The notes under the pieces: model-generated | Told to the model about the DNA's origin: nothing | The model's database searches: none | Seen by the model: the letters and a program-made list of their open reading frames with translations, nothing else | Assembly: GCF_027594145.1 (NCBI RefSeq) | Contig: NZ_JAQFFK010000003.1 | Span: forward strand, 805,408 to 869,407 | Direction of reading: 5' to 3' | Length of the DNA: 64,000 nt | Source of the DNA: Methanococcoides alaskense | GTDB taxonomy: Archaea; Halobacteriota; Methanosarcinia; Methanosarcinales; Methanosarcinaceae | Position numbers and translations under genes: made by a program | Part shown: positions 39,115 to 48,566 of the stretch, one piece after another | Numbering within the stretch: position 1 is the stretch's first letter | How the letters are laid out: each line of letters opens with the position of its first letter

Positions 39115-39951
39115 TTATCTAAGCTTGTTCTGTACCCTTTCATAAAATCCACTTGCAGATATCTCCACAAATCTGGCAGGCATATCTGACATTGTCAGTG
39201 TTACCACATCATTTTTCTGAATTGTGTGCGTATACTGTCCATCAACAACAAGTGCAGCTTTCTTCTCCGGTACGATCATCTCTACTTTGATAATACTGCT
39301 TGCAGGAACTACCCGGGGCCTTGCTGATAATTTAAATGGTGCAAGCGGGACGATCAATGTCGCATTCACTGCAGGATCTACCAGAGGACCACCTGCGCTC
39401 ATAGCATAAGCAGTGGAGCCGGTAGGAGTTGCGATAACAACACCATCTGCACGCATCTCTTCTGCTTTTTGATCATCTATGGTTATTCTGAAAGTCAGTA
39501 TCTTTGCAGGTCTTGCGGTTGTTAGCACAACCTCATTGGTCGCAGCAGGAATGGCCTCCCCATTAAGATCAATAGCCAACCTGGAACGTTCGGAATATTT
39601 GAAACCTTCAAGGACTTCCTCAATGGTACTTATTGCTTCGGACGGATTGACCTCCACAAGAAAACCCACCGTACCCATATTAATTCCAAGTATCGGAAGA
39701 GGGTCCTCCATACGAGCAATATTTCGAAGAACAGTACCATCTCCGCCAACGGAGATAAGTAGCTCAACACCATTTTGCCTCATCAGCTCAACAGGTATTA
39801 TCTCCACGCCTTCAAACTTTAAAGGGAGGGCTGTATTGGGGGATAATGCGATTTCCACTTTCGAACTGAAAGTATCAACGATCCTGCTGACCATATCAAG
39901 TGCATCCGCGTGGTCACATCTTGATACGATCCCGATCTTCCTGATGGTCAT
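39115..39951 (-). CDS. nadK: NAD kinase
   Basis: A 278-residue NAD kinase with the catalytic GGDGT (SVGGDGTVLRNIARM, about 68-72), the NAD-binding NE region (AATNEVVLT) and ATPTGSTAYAMSAGGPLVDP. It makes NADP from NAD with ATP or polyphosphate. The start overlaps the ribosome region at the end of the upstream phosphatase gene (GAGGTGA), so the two are co-transcribed; in Methanocaldococcus the two activities are fused in one protein. Confidence 0.92.
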   Translation of the reverse strand: MTIRKIGIVSRCDHADALDMVSRIVDTFSSKVEIALSPNTALPLKFEGVEIIPVELMRQNGVELLISVGGDGTVLRNIARMEDPLPILGINMGTVGFLVEVNPSEAISTIEEVLEGFKYSERSRLAIDLNGEAIPAATNEVVLTTARPAKILTFRITIDDQKAEEMRADGVVIATPTGSTAYAMSAGGPLVDPAVNATLIVPLAPFKLSARPRVVPASSIIKVEMIVPEKKAALVVDGQYTHTIQKNDVVTLTMSDMPARFVEISASGFYERVQNKLR

Positions 39952-39955
39952 CTAT

Positions 39956-40756
39956 TCACCTCTTCACAAGCTTTAATATGTCTGAATGAGCACAGCCGTT
40001 CGATGCTATCATATATACAGGGTTTATCACACTATCTTTCAATTTGAGAGCATTTCCATCCCCATCAGTGACGATACCACCCGATTCTTCGATTATCAAC
40101 TTACCAGCTGCAACATCAACAAGACGAAGAGAACCACGGACATCCACAAAAGCATCCAGTCTTCCGGATGCCACATAGCATAATTCCAGTGAAACGCTGC
40201 CAAATATCCTGATCCTCCGAACGTTCTTACACAGATCCACCGTCCTCTCCACATTTTTGCGATACCCATAGAGGCTTACACAGAAATCATTTAAAGAAGA
40301 ACATTTGGAATGAGAGATTATTTTACCATTGAAATATGCACCTTCTCCGGATTCCGCATAGAACGTATCTCCGTTCGCAAGATTTCTCACATATCCGAAA
40401 TAGGTAGAAGATAGGTCTGGAGTGCCAATAGCAATGGAAATACCATAAACAGGTATATCGTTGGCAACATTGTACGTTCCGTCAAGCGGGTCCAGTATTA
40501 TGGTGAACTCCGGATCATCACCGAACACAACCTCACCCAGCTCTTCACTCAATAAACGGATCGAACGGCCATCGGCTTTTAAAATTTCAATGATGGCTTT
40601 CTCAGAAACATCATCTATCAGTTTAGTGTCGGTTCCATCAGCTCCGACATATACGGTCCGGAATGCTTCTTCAGTGCCCACAAGATCGGAAATTGCATTT
40701 GATGCAGACTCCGCAAGAAGATCACAGAATTCCAGCATTTGTTGAGAGACCGACAT
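39956..40756 (-). CDS. Inositol monophosphatase/fructose-bisphosphatase/NADP phosphatase family enzyme
   Basis: A 266-residue metal-dependent phosphatase. Metal ligands are in LLSEELGE and ILDPLDGTYN; the C-terminal pair is in LRLVDVAAGKLIIEESGG. Archaeal members hydrolyse inositol-1-phosphate, fructose-1,6-bisphosphate and sometimes NADP. The gene is directly upstream of nadK, which supports the NADP(H) phosphatase or mixed role (inference). ATG 40756 is chosen; a TTG at 40762 is possible and no strong ribosome site is seen. Confidence 0.85.
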   Translation of the reverse strand: MSVSQQMLEFCDLLAESASNAISDLVGTEEAFRTVYVGADGTDTKLIDDVSEKAIIEILKADGRSIRLLSEELGEVVFGDDPEFTIILDPLDGTYNVANDIPVYGISIAIGTPDLSSTYFGYVRNLANGDTFYAESGEGAYFNGKIISHSKCSSLNDFCVSLYGYRKNVERTVDLCKNVRRIRIFGSVSLELCYVASGRLDAFVDVRGSLRLVDVAAGKLIIEESGGIVTDGDGNALKLKDSVINPVYMIASNGCAHSDILKLVKR

Positions 40757-40778
40757 GATCAAAAGAAAATTAGGGGCA

Positions 40779-41786
40779 TCAGATGCCCATTGTTTTATTT
40801 GTTATCTCTATGGACCTTGATGCATCAGATTCAAGTTCCATCATTGCACGAATTGCATCGACATTCTCAGGAATTACATCTGATTCCTGGTGGATTGCCT
40901 GGAAGAAATAAAGTTCTCCCTCATACATCGTTATGGATTCATTCCAGATGCAGTTCTCCCACATGTCGCCCCTTGGCCTGCCAAGGTCCTTTGCGAGCTC
41001 CATTATCTCTGCTGTGGATGTGATACCCTGCCCCACGAACCTTATACGGCTCTGTTCTGCAAGGACACTCTCAACATCTTCAGCAGTGCATTCCTTTTCA
41101 AGCTCAAGGTTAACAGTATGCAGGTGCATGAGTGTTGTAGGAAGTTTTACAGCAGTAGTTGCAATATCGAGGTTCGGAATAACGGTCTTTACATCAGGAC
41201 CATGGTGGGATGGAAGCTTGATGGGGTTTGGAACGATCGCATTGATAGGACCGGTCTTAATATCCCCAGGATCAGCAGCCCTTCTAAGAAGGGTCACGCG
41301 TGCTTTTTTGATCTCAAATTCCTTATCGAGTGGTGATAGGACACGGCAAAGACCAGTGGTATTACAGGAAACTACCCTGACAAAGTCCTTTCCAAGAGCT
41401 TCCTCATAATTGGTCTCGGCATTGAATGAACAACCTGTAAGCGCATGGGATTCGCCGCCCTGCCAGATGGCCTTGATGCCTGCCTTCTCATAAAGGTCCT
41501 TGTTAGTAGCACCGACCTTCCCTGGAGTACAGTCAACTACGAGATCCGCTGCCTCGATCATTTCCTCGACAGTGCCGGAGACCTCGATGCCTTCCTTTTC
41601 CATAGCCCCTACCCTGTCTGCGAGGGTATAGACATTGAACCCTTTATCCTTTGCCATTACGGTCTCAAAGTTAGGACGGGTCTTTGCAACACCGATGAGC
41701 TCCATATCATCCTGAAGTGCTACAGCATCTGCCACTCTTTTCCCTATAGTTCCATATCCGTTTATTGCAACTTTAACTTTTGTCAT
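40779..41786 (-). CDS. gap: Archaeal type II glyceraldehyde-3-phosphate dehydrogenase
   Basis: A 335-residue dehydrogenase with an N-terminal Rossmann motif (VAINGYGTIGKRVADAV) and the catalytic Cys in VSCNTTGLCRVL. The length and sequence are those of the archaeal NAD(P)-dependent form used in gluconeogenesis and glycolysis. Its stop lies inside a GGGCATCTGATGCCC hairpin (40773-40787) followed by TTTTCTTTT on the minus strand, a probable terminator before the phosphatase gene. Confidence 0.93.
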   Translation of the reverse strand: MTKVKVAINGYGTIGKRVADAVALQDDMELIGVAKTRPNFETVMAKDKGFNVYTLADRVGAMEKEGIEVSGTVEEMIEAADLVVDCTPGKVGATNKDLYEKAGIKAIWQGGESHALTGCSFNAETNYEEALGKDFVRVVSCNTTGLCRVLSPLDKEFEIKKARVTLLRRAADPGDIKTGPINAIVPNPIKLPSHHGPDVKTVIPNLDIATTAVKLPTTLMHLHTVNLELEKECTAEDVESVLAEQSRIRFVGQGITSTAEIMELAKDLGRPRGDMWENCIWNESITMYEGELYFFQAIHQESDVIPENVDAIRAMMELESDASRSIEITNKTMGI

Positions 41787-41929
41787 TTAATGCACCTTCC
41801 ATCCTGGATTTGACAAATAAGTATTGTATAAAATATTGTAATTATAAACATCTGTAATGCTGAATCACGATCAAATAAATGGCAGGAATTAATCCTGCAG
41901 ACCACTTGTGATAGGCATGTCCTGTTAAT

Positions 41930-42118
41930 TCAGTTTCCAATAATTATAGTTTCCCCTTTTGAGAAGTCGATCTCTTTTATAGTACCAAAGATTATCGTCT
42001 TTTCCCCGAATATACCAGTCAGTTCGATGGAATCTCCATCGACCAACATTTTTGTGACGGACTCCATCACCAGTTCCTTTTCATCGCCTTTTATTACGAT
42101 CACATTAAGTTCGCACAT
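41930..42118 (-). CDS. CooT-family small nickel-binding protein
   Basis: A 62-residue protein that begins MCELNVIV, the Cys2-containing start of the CooT family, and folds as a small beta barrel (VMESVTKMLVDGDSIELTGI, then IFGTIKEIDFSKGETIIIG). CooT binds nickel between two subunits through the N-terminal Cys and helps CO dehydrogenase maturation. Here it is separate from the cdh operon by several genes. Confidence 0.8.
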   Translation of the reverse strand: MCELNVIVIKGDEKELVMESVTKMLVDGDSIELTGIFGEKTIIFGTIKEIDFSKGETIIIGN

Positions 42119-42247
42119 ATATACACCTGTTTTTATGGCATTCTGTTTTATGAAATACCCTTTAGGGGAATTCTATCTAAACCAAACTTGCCCTAAATAC
42201 TTTTACTATGTTCTTATGATAGATAACTACTTTCACATCAATTTAGC

Positions 42248-43123
42248 TCATCTGACAAGCTTTGCTACGGAATAACCCATTTCAAGCCCCATATCCTCAG
42301 CAACCGCTTCACATTTTGTACGGAGGAGGTATGCTATGGGACCAAATGACCTTTCGGACATTGTTTCATAGTTAGCCATTCCTTTGCTTATGATCAGACT
42401 TGCATCCTCAAGGGCTTCAATGAACTCCGGTGGTGCTTCCTCAAAACTTACACCTACTGCATTGCAGCCGGTGGTCAGGACACGGTCGACCTTCTTATCA
42501 AGCTCGTATTTTCTTACATCATCCATGGTCACATCTGTAAGCATAGGAGCACCCCTTACTACGAGAGTGATCTTACCGCCGACCTTTCGGATAATATCTA
42601 AGACCAGTGTATCGAGGATTATCTCCCCGCAGTTGTCGACAACATAGACAACATTGTCAAGCAGATCAAACATCTCAGGAGTATTATCCACATCAAGTCC
42701 TTTACGATATATATCTGCAAAGGTCCTGTCAAAGACATCCTCCCCCACATCGAATCCCATTATACCGAAATCGAAGAAATTGCCGATTACGGATGCAAGC
42801 ACTGCTCTTCTGAACATATCCAAGTCAGAAGGCTCGCCTTCGTGAACAAGAGAATGAGCATAAGGATAGACCTTTTCAGCTATCTCATTGCTTAATATCT
42901 TAAGATCGAGATAAGGATCATCATCATTGAGCACTTCATATGCTTTTCTGTGGATAGCTGTTGAGACTACACCTGCCGGAACACCAGGGACGTAAGTATC
43001 TTTGAGAACATCGATGCCCGCAAGCATTGTCTTGTGAATAAGTTCATCATCGTTTGTGGAAAGTTTTGCTTCGTAGTGAACTCTCGAAAGAAGGCAATAT
43101 GTACATCTAGCATCCATTTTCAT
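42248..43123 (-). CDS. DUF89/ARMT1-like metal-dependent phosphatase
   Basis: About 291 residues. The N-terminus has CTYCLL; the centre reads FDFGIMGFDVGEDVF, and the catalytic strand VYVVDNCGEIILDTLVLD contains the DN-GE residues of the DUF89 damage-control phosphatases, followed by ITLVVRGAPMLTDVT. The archaeal subgroup (AF1104-like) is thought to remove damaged phospho-metabolites. ATG 43123 has GAAGGATC upstream; 43153 would lack a site. Monocistronic. Confidence 0.85.
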   Translation of the reverse strand: MKMDARCTYCLLSRVHYEAKLSTNDDELIHKTMLAGIDVLKDTYVPGVPAGVVSTAIHRKAYEVLNDDDPYLDLKILSNEIAEKVYPYAHSLVHEGEPSDLDMFRRAVLASVIGNFFDFGIMGFDVGEDVFDRTFADIYRKGLDVDNTPEMFDLLDNVVYVVDNCGEIILDTLVLDIIRKVGGKITLVVRGAPMLTDVTMDDVRKYELDKKVDRVLTTGCNAVGVSFEEAPPEFIEALEDASLIISKGMANYETMSERSFGPIAYLLRTKCEAVAEDMGLEMGYSVAKLVR

Positions 43124-43455
43124 TGTTTTGATCCTTCTAATTATAGTGAACATATGGTTATTGGAACTGACCAGAGATCAGATTGTCATACCAAACAGAC
43201 GCACCATAAATAAATTTAACGAAATGTGCCCTATGTGCCCCAACTTTAGTAGAAAAGCACCATTTATTCGATAAATTATATCCAAGGTACAGTAAGCAAT
43301 GTCTAAAAATTTATTGAAAAATTTACCTTAAAGGAAAATAAAAATGAGGATGAATAGGGAGGTTTGCCTTTTCCGTTACCTAGTAGATAAGCATTTCGTA
43401 TAATAAAACCATTACATTGCATTAAGTACGCAAAATTACCGAAAATATACATTTC
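43124..43455. other. Intergenic region beside the IS630-derived element
   Basis: AT-rich; CATAAATAAATTTAACG near 43207-43223 may include the DUF89 promoter (minus strand). Nothing else recognised. Confidence 0.3.
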
Positions 43456-43931
43456 GAACCAAACTAAATAGCCTTTTAATCCAGTCCCTTCATAATAACT
43501 CTAACTTGTTTTAGAGAATATTCGACACCAAATTTCTCTTTGATAAGCTCTTTGACACGTGCAGTCGTCCAGTTCCCTTGCATCTTTAGATAGAATTTGA
43601 GATCACCCTTCTGATCATCCGTTAACTTGGAAGGTCGACCACCTGCATAACGTGGTAATAGACCAGAATATCCATCGCGGTTCCATCTTTTTTGCCATAT
43701 GTATGCAACTCTTTTTGTCACCCCGACCTTCCTTGCAGCTTCTTCGACAGAATCACCATTATACCGGTACCGGACAAAATATAGTCGATCAAGTATTTTA
43801 ATAAGGATCTCGATATACCTAATTCTTTTATTTAGTTCTTCGTAAGTCAACTTTTGTTGAATAGGATACATTTCGGTTTTTACCATGGCAGCCGTTAATG
43901 ATTTAAAAGTATAAATAGTTTAGTTTGGTTC
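43456..43931. mobile_element. Short IS630-derived element with terminal inverted repeats
   Basis: GAACCAAACTAAA at 43456-43468 is repeated inverted as TTTAGTTTGGTTC at 43919-43931, giving a 476-base unit; the outer bases are also imperfectly inverted (CATTT beside each end). It contains one intact 136-codon frame with only the N-terminal part of an IS630 transposase. It therefore looks like an internally deleted, MITE-like derivative. Its right end is eight bases from the TATA box of the mtmCB1 promoter. Confidence 0.7.
43476..43886 (-). CDS. IS630-type transposase N-terminal (HTH) protein
   Basis: A 136-residue protein with a winged/HTH repeat typical of IS630 orfA: VEEAARKVGVTKRVAYIW, WQKRWNRDGYSGLLPRYAGG and a C-terminal helix pair (WTTARVKELIKEKFGVEYSL). 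The DDE catalytic part that should follow is absent. The gene is confined between the element's terminal repeats and has an ATG with no obvious ribosome site. It could bind the terminal repeats without cutting. Confidence 0.75.
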   Translation of the reverse strand: MVKTEMYPIQQKLTYEELNKRIRYIEILIKILDRLYFVRYRYNGDSVEEAARKVGVTKRVAYIWQKRWNRDGYSGLLPRYAGGRPSKLTDDQKGDLKFYLKMQGNWTTARVKELIKEKFGVEYSLKQVRVIMKGLD

Positions 43932-43938
43932 TGCAAAT

Positions 43939-43951
43939 GCTTATATACGAG
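43939..43951 (+). promoter_or_regulatory. Candidate TATA element of mtmCB1
   Basis: GCTTATATACGAG lies about 100 bases upstream of the mtmC1 ATG, giving a leader of about 75 bases. The IS630 derivative ends eight bases before it. Confidence 0.5.
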
Positions 43952-44049
43952 TATCATCAAGGAATATTTGCAATTAAGCAGGACAAACGACCGGTCGCGT
44001 TGAAACAATACGAGCGGGCTGCAAGATTGATATAATAAAGGTGATGAAA

Positions 44050-44703
44050 ATGGGAAATCAAGAAATTTTTGACAAGCTCAAAAACGCAATAGTAAATCAG
44101 GATATTAACGGCTGCCCTGTAATAACACAGGAAGCACTTGATGCAGGAATTACTGCATTCGACATTATCAATGAAGCACTTGCACCAGGAATGAAGGTCG
44201 TAGGCGACAACTTCGAAGCAGCAACTATCTACCTTCCACAGATCATGATGTCTGCAAAGGCAATGAAGGCTGCAATGGAGATCCTTGAGCCAATTCTCGC
44301 AGAAGAGAAAGGCGACGATGAGGGTGTAGGCATGGCAGTAACTTTCGTACAGGAAGGAGATATTCACGATATCGGTCACCGCCTTGTTACAACAATGCTC
44401 GGTGCAAACGGCTTTGAGATCCTTGACCTTGGAACAGATATTCCAAACGAGGATGTAGTAGAAGCAATTGCAAAGAACAAGGGTAAGAAAATGCTCCTTG
44501 TCGGTTCCGCACTGATGACAACATCAATGCTTGGCCAGAAAGATGTAGTAAGGTTACTCGAAGAAGAGAACCTCAGGGACTCTGTTAAGATCATGTTCGG
44601 TGGCGCACCAGTCACAGATGCATGGATCGCAGAATGCGGTGCAGACGGTACAGCCGAAAATGCAGCAGAAGCAGCAAGAGTAGCACTTGAACTTATGGCA
44701 TAA
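44050..44703 (+). CDS. mtmC: Monomethylamine corrinoid protein, copy 1
   Basis: A 217-residue B12-binding protein: an N-terminal helical cap (residues 1-90) and a Rossmann domain with GDIHDIGH, whose His106 is the lower axial ligand of cobalt. It accepts the methyl group from MtmB and passes it to a CoM methylase (MtbA). ATG 44050 is preceded by AGGTG; an ATG at 44041 is not needed and is absent in copy 2. It is followed 17 bases later by mtmB. It differs from copy 2 by about three residues (K-V versus K-I, L versus M, A versus D). Confidence 0.92.
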   Translation: MGNQEIFDKLKNAIVNQDINGCPVITQEALDAGITAFDIINEALAPGMKVVGDNFEAATIYLPQIMMSAKAMKAAMEILEPILAEEKGDDEGVGMAVTFVQEGDIHDIGHRLVTTMLGANGFEILDLGTDIPNEDVVEAIAKNKGKKMLLVGSALMTTSMLGQKDVVRLLEEENLRDSVKIMFGGAPVTDAWIAECGADGTAENAAEAARVALELMA

Positions 44704-44720
44704 TATTGGGGGAACAGAGA

Positions 44721-46097
44721 ATGACATTTACAAAATCAGTTACTTGCTTTGACTTCTACGACCGAGCACAGAAAGGCGAGAAATGTACCCAGGATGACTG
44801 GGATCTGATGACCATTCCAATGAAGGCAATGGAACTCAAGCAGAAATACAACCTTGACTTTGGTACCGAGACCGTTCCAACCGACAAGGACCAGATGGAG
44901 AGACTATTCAAGGCAGGTTTCGACATGCTCTTAGACTGTGGTATCTACTGCACAGACACAAAGAGGATCGTCAAATACACAGAGGACGAGATCTGGGACG
45001 CTATCAACAACCCAATGCCAGCATTCCAGCTCGGTACCGGCAGAGACTCAGTACAGATGAAGAAGAGAGAAGTAGGCGACAAGAGAAAGCCTATAGTACA
45101 AGGCGGTCCAACCGGTTCACCAATTTCCGAAGATATGTTCATGCCAATTCACATGAGCTATGCACTCGAGAAGGAAGTAGACACAATTGTTAACGGTGTC
45201 ATGATGACAGTCCGTGGTAAGCCACCTATACCAGGCAGCCCATACGAGATCCTCGCAGCAAAGTCCGAAACAAGGCTCATCAGGAACGCAGCATCAATGG
45301 CTGGCAGACCTGGTATGGCTGTTTAGGGACCTGAGACTTCTCTGTCAGCTCAGGGAAATATCGCTTCCGACTGTGTCGGTGGTCAGATGACAAGTGACAG
45401 CCACGAAGTATCACAGCTCAACGAGCTTAAGATCGACCTCGATGCAATCGCAGTTATCGCACACTACAAGGGTAACAGCGACATAATCATGGATGAACAG
45501 ATGCCTATCTTCGGCGGATACGCTGGCGGTATTGAGGAAACAACCATTGTAGACATTGCAACCAGCCTTAACTCCATGGTAATGAGCAGTGCAAGCTGGC
45601 ACCTTGATGGTCCTGTCCACATCAGATGGGGATCCACCAACACCAGAGAAACCCTCCAGATCGCTGGATGGGCATGTGCAACTCTCAGTGAGTTCACAGA
45701 CCTTATGACAGGTAACCAGTACTATCCATGTGCAGGTCCATGTACCGAAATGTGCCTCCTCGAAGCAGCAGCACAGTCCGTAACTGACACATCATCCGGC
45801 CGTGAGATCCTCTCAGGTGTCGCAGCAGCAAAGGGTGTCATCACTGACAAGACAACCGGTATGGAAGCAAGGATGATGGGAGAAGTCGCACGCGCAACAG
45901 CAGGTATGGACATCGATTCCGTGAACGCTGTTGTTAACAACATCGTCAGCTCCTACGAAGGCAACTACGCAAACGCTCCTGAAGGAAAGACATTCCAGGA
46001 ATGCTATGACGTTGCAACCGTTACACCAACCGACGAGTATGTCAAAGTGTACGAAGGCGCAAGAAGGAAACTCGAAGAATTCGGTCTTACATTCTAA
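44721..46097 (+). CDS. mtmB: Monomethylamine methyltransferase with in-frame amber (pyrrolysine) codon, copy 1
   Basis: The frame is 458 codons when TAG at 45324-45326 (codon 202) is read through. The flanks GRPGMAV and GPETSLSAQGN match MtmB, where residue 202 is pyrrolysine. It is a TIM-barrel enzyme that transfers the methyl group of monomethylamine to the corrinoid of MtmC. A TGA/TAA genome reading would give two false genes (44706-45326 and 45387-46097). ATG 44721 has GGGGG upstream; 44706 lacks one. A CCTGAG/CTCAGG hairpin follows the amber codon. Confidence 0.97.
45324..45326 (+). other. Pyrrolysine codon of mtmB copy 1
   Basis: TAG in frame at codon 202, the known pyrrolysine position of MtmB. 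Confidence 0.97.
45330..45354 (+). other. Hairpin just after the amber codon (PYLIS-like), copy 1
   Basis: CCTGAG (45330-45335) and CTCAGG (45349-45354) can pair three bases after the TAG, where the putative pyrrolysine insertion structure is described. Copy 2 keeps both arms at 54892-54897 and 54911-54916 while its loop has changed. Confidence 0.55.
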
Positions 46098-46123
46098 GAT
46101 CAAAACATTACAAAATATCTTTT

Positions 46124-46160
46124 GCCAGCCTATGTGCTGGCATTCTTTTCTTTTTTGATT
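46124..46160 (+). terminator. Terminator after mtmB copy 1
   Basis: GCCAGC and GCTGGC (46124-46129, 46136-46141) form a hairpin with a six-base loop, followed by TTCTTTTCTTTTTTG. Confidence 0.75.
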
Positions 46161-46780
46161 ATTTTATCATATAGGTACCACATAAAGCACCTATATATTA
46201 CTGCAAGGATTTTATACGACATTCAATTCCTACAGAAATTACACTCATCCTATGATTATTACAAGGACAACATTGCATCCTATCCTACTGCATACAGCCT
46301 ACTGGCAATACAGAAGCCACACATGACCTACAAAGGCTAACAAACAACTCATAAGTACTACAAGGCTTAAACATAGTTTTCAAATGCTGTGAAGACCCCC
46401 AGGCCCTTATACACAGGAATATCTTCTTTAATACATTCAATAATGTCCCGTATATCGAGTAGATACTAAAGGGTAAGTATTTCAAAATAGCATATCATAA
46501 ATTATAAATGTAATAAATTTAAGTGAACCTTCCCTGCCTTATTTTTTTAAAATAAAATTGCAGATATTCTTTAAAAATATTTTAATAGCAACTTTCTAAT
46601 AGAAAATTTTATATTATAGCGTACCAGAAGGACATTTCCCTTACAATGCCAACCAAAAAATATAAATAATACAATGTAATATGTGGCACAAAATCCCTTG
46701 AAAAGAGGCAACTCATACCTAAAAGTTGTCCTTTGAAAGGTAAAGTGGTAACTTACCTCTTATGGAAAAGGTGCACGAAC
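46161..46780. other. Intergenic region between mtmB1 and the permease cassette
   Basis: No gene seen. AAAAATATAAATAATAC at 46656-46672 is a good TATA element for the downstream cassette, with about 100 bases to the first ATG. The leader contains AAGAGGCAACT, then AGTTGTCCTTT (46702-46712 and 46721-46731), a possible hairpin. Confidence 0.4.
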
Positions 46781-46876
46781 ATGGATACATGGACTATAAT
46801 AAATGGAATCATCTATTTGACCTGTTTTGTTTTGATAGGTTGGATGTTGTTAGATGCCAGTAAAGTCTCAAAATAA
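46781..46876 (+). CDS. Single-span membrane microprotein upstream of methylamine permease, copy 1
   Basis: A 31-residue protein starting MDTWTIINGIIYL and ending WMLLDASKVSK, with one hydrophobic span and a short basic tail. It has AAAGGTG seven bases before the ATG and precedes the permease by 23 bases. An equivalent (32 residues, start MDPWTLINGVIYL) is in the same place in copy 2 at 55796, and the two differ mostly by conservative changes and synonymous bases, so it is translated and under selection. It may be a small subunit of the permease (inference). Confidence 0.8.
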   Translation: MDTWTIINGIIYLTCFVLIGWMLLDASKVSK

Positions 46877-46899
46877 TTGTGGTTTTTAAGGAGAGTTAA

Positions 46900-48276
46900 A
46901 TGTCTGGAAATACAAATTCGGAACATGCCGGTGTCGTAAAGACACTCCGACCCTATCACGTATGGGCGCTTGGAGTTGGTATTGTTCTGGTAGGCGAATA
47001 CATGGGATGGAACTTCACAGTTGCAAAAGGTGGAATACTTGGTTCACTCTTTGCACTGCTGGTTGCAGGAACCATGTTTGTAATGGTTTCTTTATGTGCT
47101 AGTGAACTAGGATCATCAACTAAACTTGCAGGCGGACCTTATGATTGGGCAAGATTATTCGTAGGACCTGGTGCAGCTGCACTTGTGGGTCTTGCAGTAT
47201 ACATGGAATTCATTGCCCTGGAATCTGCTGACGCTATTGTCGTTGCATCCATCACAAGCTCGATCTTCCCGGAGATACAAACATTCCCGGTTACATTGTT
47301 AATTATCGCATTCTTAACATTTATGAACTATCGTGGAGTCGTGGCTGCCCTTAATCTTAACTTTGCACTCACGTTCACTGCACTGATAGCTATTATTGTT
47401 TTCTTCTTCGCCAACATTACCGGATTTGCCGGCACATGGCATCCAGAATATCTCATATCAGGAGCTATGCCTAACGGTTTTATCGGTATTTTTGCGGCTC
47501 TGCAATTTGGACCCTGGTTCTACCTTGGTATCGAAGGAGCAGCAATGTGTGCAGAAGAATGTAAACATCCAACAAGAGCAGTTCCTCTTGGACAGCAAGC
47601 AGGTATGATAACCCTTCTTCTCGGTTCAGGTATGACCCTCTACATATGTTCAGGTCTGATACCAGCCGCAGAACTCGGTACTTCAGTATACCCACTCTTT
47701 GAAGCAGCAACATCAACAGGTTCAACATTCCTTATTGCAGCTCTCGGGATCGGTACACTTTTCACCTGTCTTGCAAGCGCAAACGGTACAGTTTGCGACG
47801 CATCACGGTCATGGTTTGCCCTTTCAAGGGATAAATTTCTGACAAACTGGTTCGCTGACGTGCATCCACGTTACAGCACCCCATACAGGGCAGTCATTTT
47901 CACAATGCCTATCGCGATCGCATTTGCATTTAGTGGTTTCCTCGATCAGGTCATCACCTTTTCAATCATATCAGGTTTGATCTGCTATGTAATGATACCA
48001 TTTTCCCTGATCCGCTTCAGGAAGTTATTCCCGGAGCACAGCCAGAAGGTCCGCCCGTTTGTGGGCCCTCTGCAGCCAACACTTGCATACATTACGATCT
48101 TCCTTGCCATTGTGATCATGTCTACCCTTAACTGGGGATACGGTTTCAACCTTATATTCGGACTATTGTTCTACGTGATAGCATACTTCTACTTCTCGTG
48201 GAGATACAAGAGCATTGAGATAAATCACGATTGGGGAGAAGACCTCGGATGGCCTGAGCCCTCACACAGGAGATAA
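46900..48276 (+). CDS. mtmP: APC-superfamily permease, probable methylamine transporter, copy 1
   Basis: A 458-residue APC-type transporter with about 12 membrane spans. Typical motifs are VLVGEYMGWNF near span 1, GGPYDWARLF at span 2-3, and EGAAMCAEECKHPTRAVPLG after span 6. Methanosarcina genomes carry an APC permease (MtmP) next to mtmCB, which supports methylamine uptake. GGAG precedes the ATG. It is in a cassette with three small membrane proteins. About 85% similar by eye to copy 2. Confidence 0.8.
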   Translation: MSGNTNSEHAGVVKTLRPYHVWALGVGIVLVGEYMGWNFTVAKGGILGSLFALLVAGTMFVMVSLCASELGSSTKLAGGPYDWARLFVGPGAAALVGLAVYMEFIALESADAIVVASITSSIFPEIQTFPVTLLIIAFLTFMNYRGVVAALNLNFALTFTALIAIIVFFFANITGFAGTWHPEYLISGAMPNGFIGIFAALQFGPWFYLGIEGAAMCAEECKHPTRAVPLGQQAGMITLLLGSGMTLYICSGLIPAAELGTSVYPLFEAATSTGSTFLIAALGIGTLFTCLASANGTVCDASRSWFALSRDKFLTNWFADVHPRYSTPYRAVIFTMPIAIAFAFSGFLDQVITFSIISGLICYVMIPFSLIRFRKLFPEHSQKVRPFVGPLQPTLAYITIFLAIVIMSTLNWGYGFNLIFGLLFYVIAYFYFSWRYKSIEINHDWGEDLGWPEPSHRR

Positions 48277-48289
48277 TGGAGGAAGTAAA

Positions 48290-48553
48290 ATGGTAAATAA
48301 GACAAAATATCACAACGACCTCAAAAAGGACGCAGGCATTATTGTTCTTGTGTTAGGACTATTGTTCTTCTCAGAAACATTTGTCTTTTACAGAATAATG
48401 TCAACTCTGTGGGATGCAGTGCCTGAAGTCCGTATCATCTTTCCGGTCTACCTCTTGTTCCTGATGCTCCTGCTCGGGATCGAGACAATAGGTTGCATCA
48501 CTGTGTACAAATCCATAAAGGAACACATGTACGACTTTAAGTATTACGAATGA
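48290..48553 (+). CDS. Two-span small membrane protein of the permease cassette, copy 1
   Basis: An 87-residue protein with two hydrophobic spans (AGIIVLVLGLLFFSETFVFY and VYLLFLMLLLGIETIGCI) and a conserved C-terminus SIKEHMYDFKYYE. It begins 13 bases after the permease stop with GGAGGAAG before the ATG. The copy 2 equivalent is at 57301. I know no named family; it looks like an accessory subunit of the permease. Confidence 0.8.
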   Translation: MVNKTKYHNDLKKDAGIIVLVLGLLFFSETFVFYRIMSTLWDAVPEVRIIFPVYLLFLMLLLGIETIGCITVYKSIKEHMYDFKYYE

Positions 48554-48566
48554 AGGGGATGGAAAT

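Noticed and set aside
44706..45326. 206-codon protein ending at TAG
   Set aside because: It is the N-terminal part of mtmB copy 1 read to the pyrrolysine codon; likewise 54283-54888 in copy 2.
45387..46097. Separate 236-codon gene
   Set aside because: It is the C-terminal part of mtmB copy 1 after the amber codon, not a gene of its own; the same holds for 55051-55659 in copy 2.
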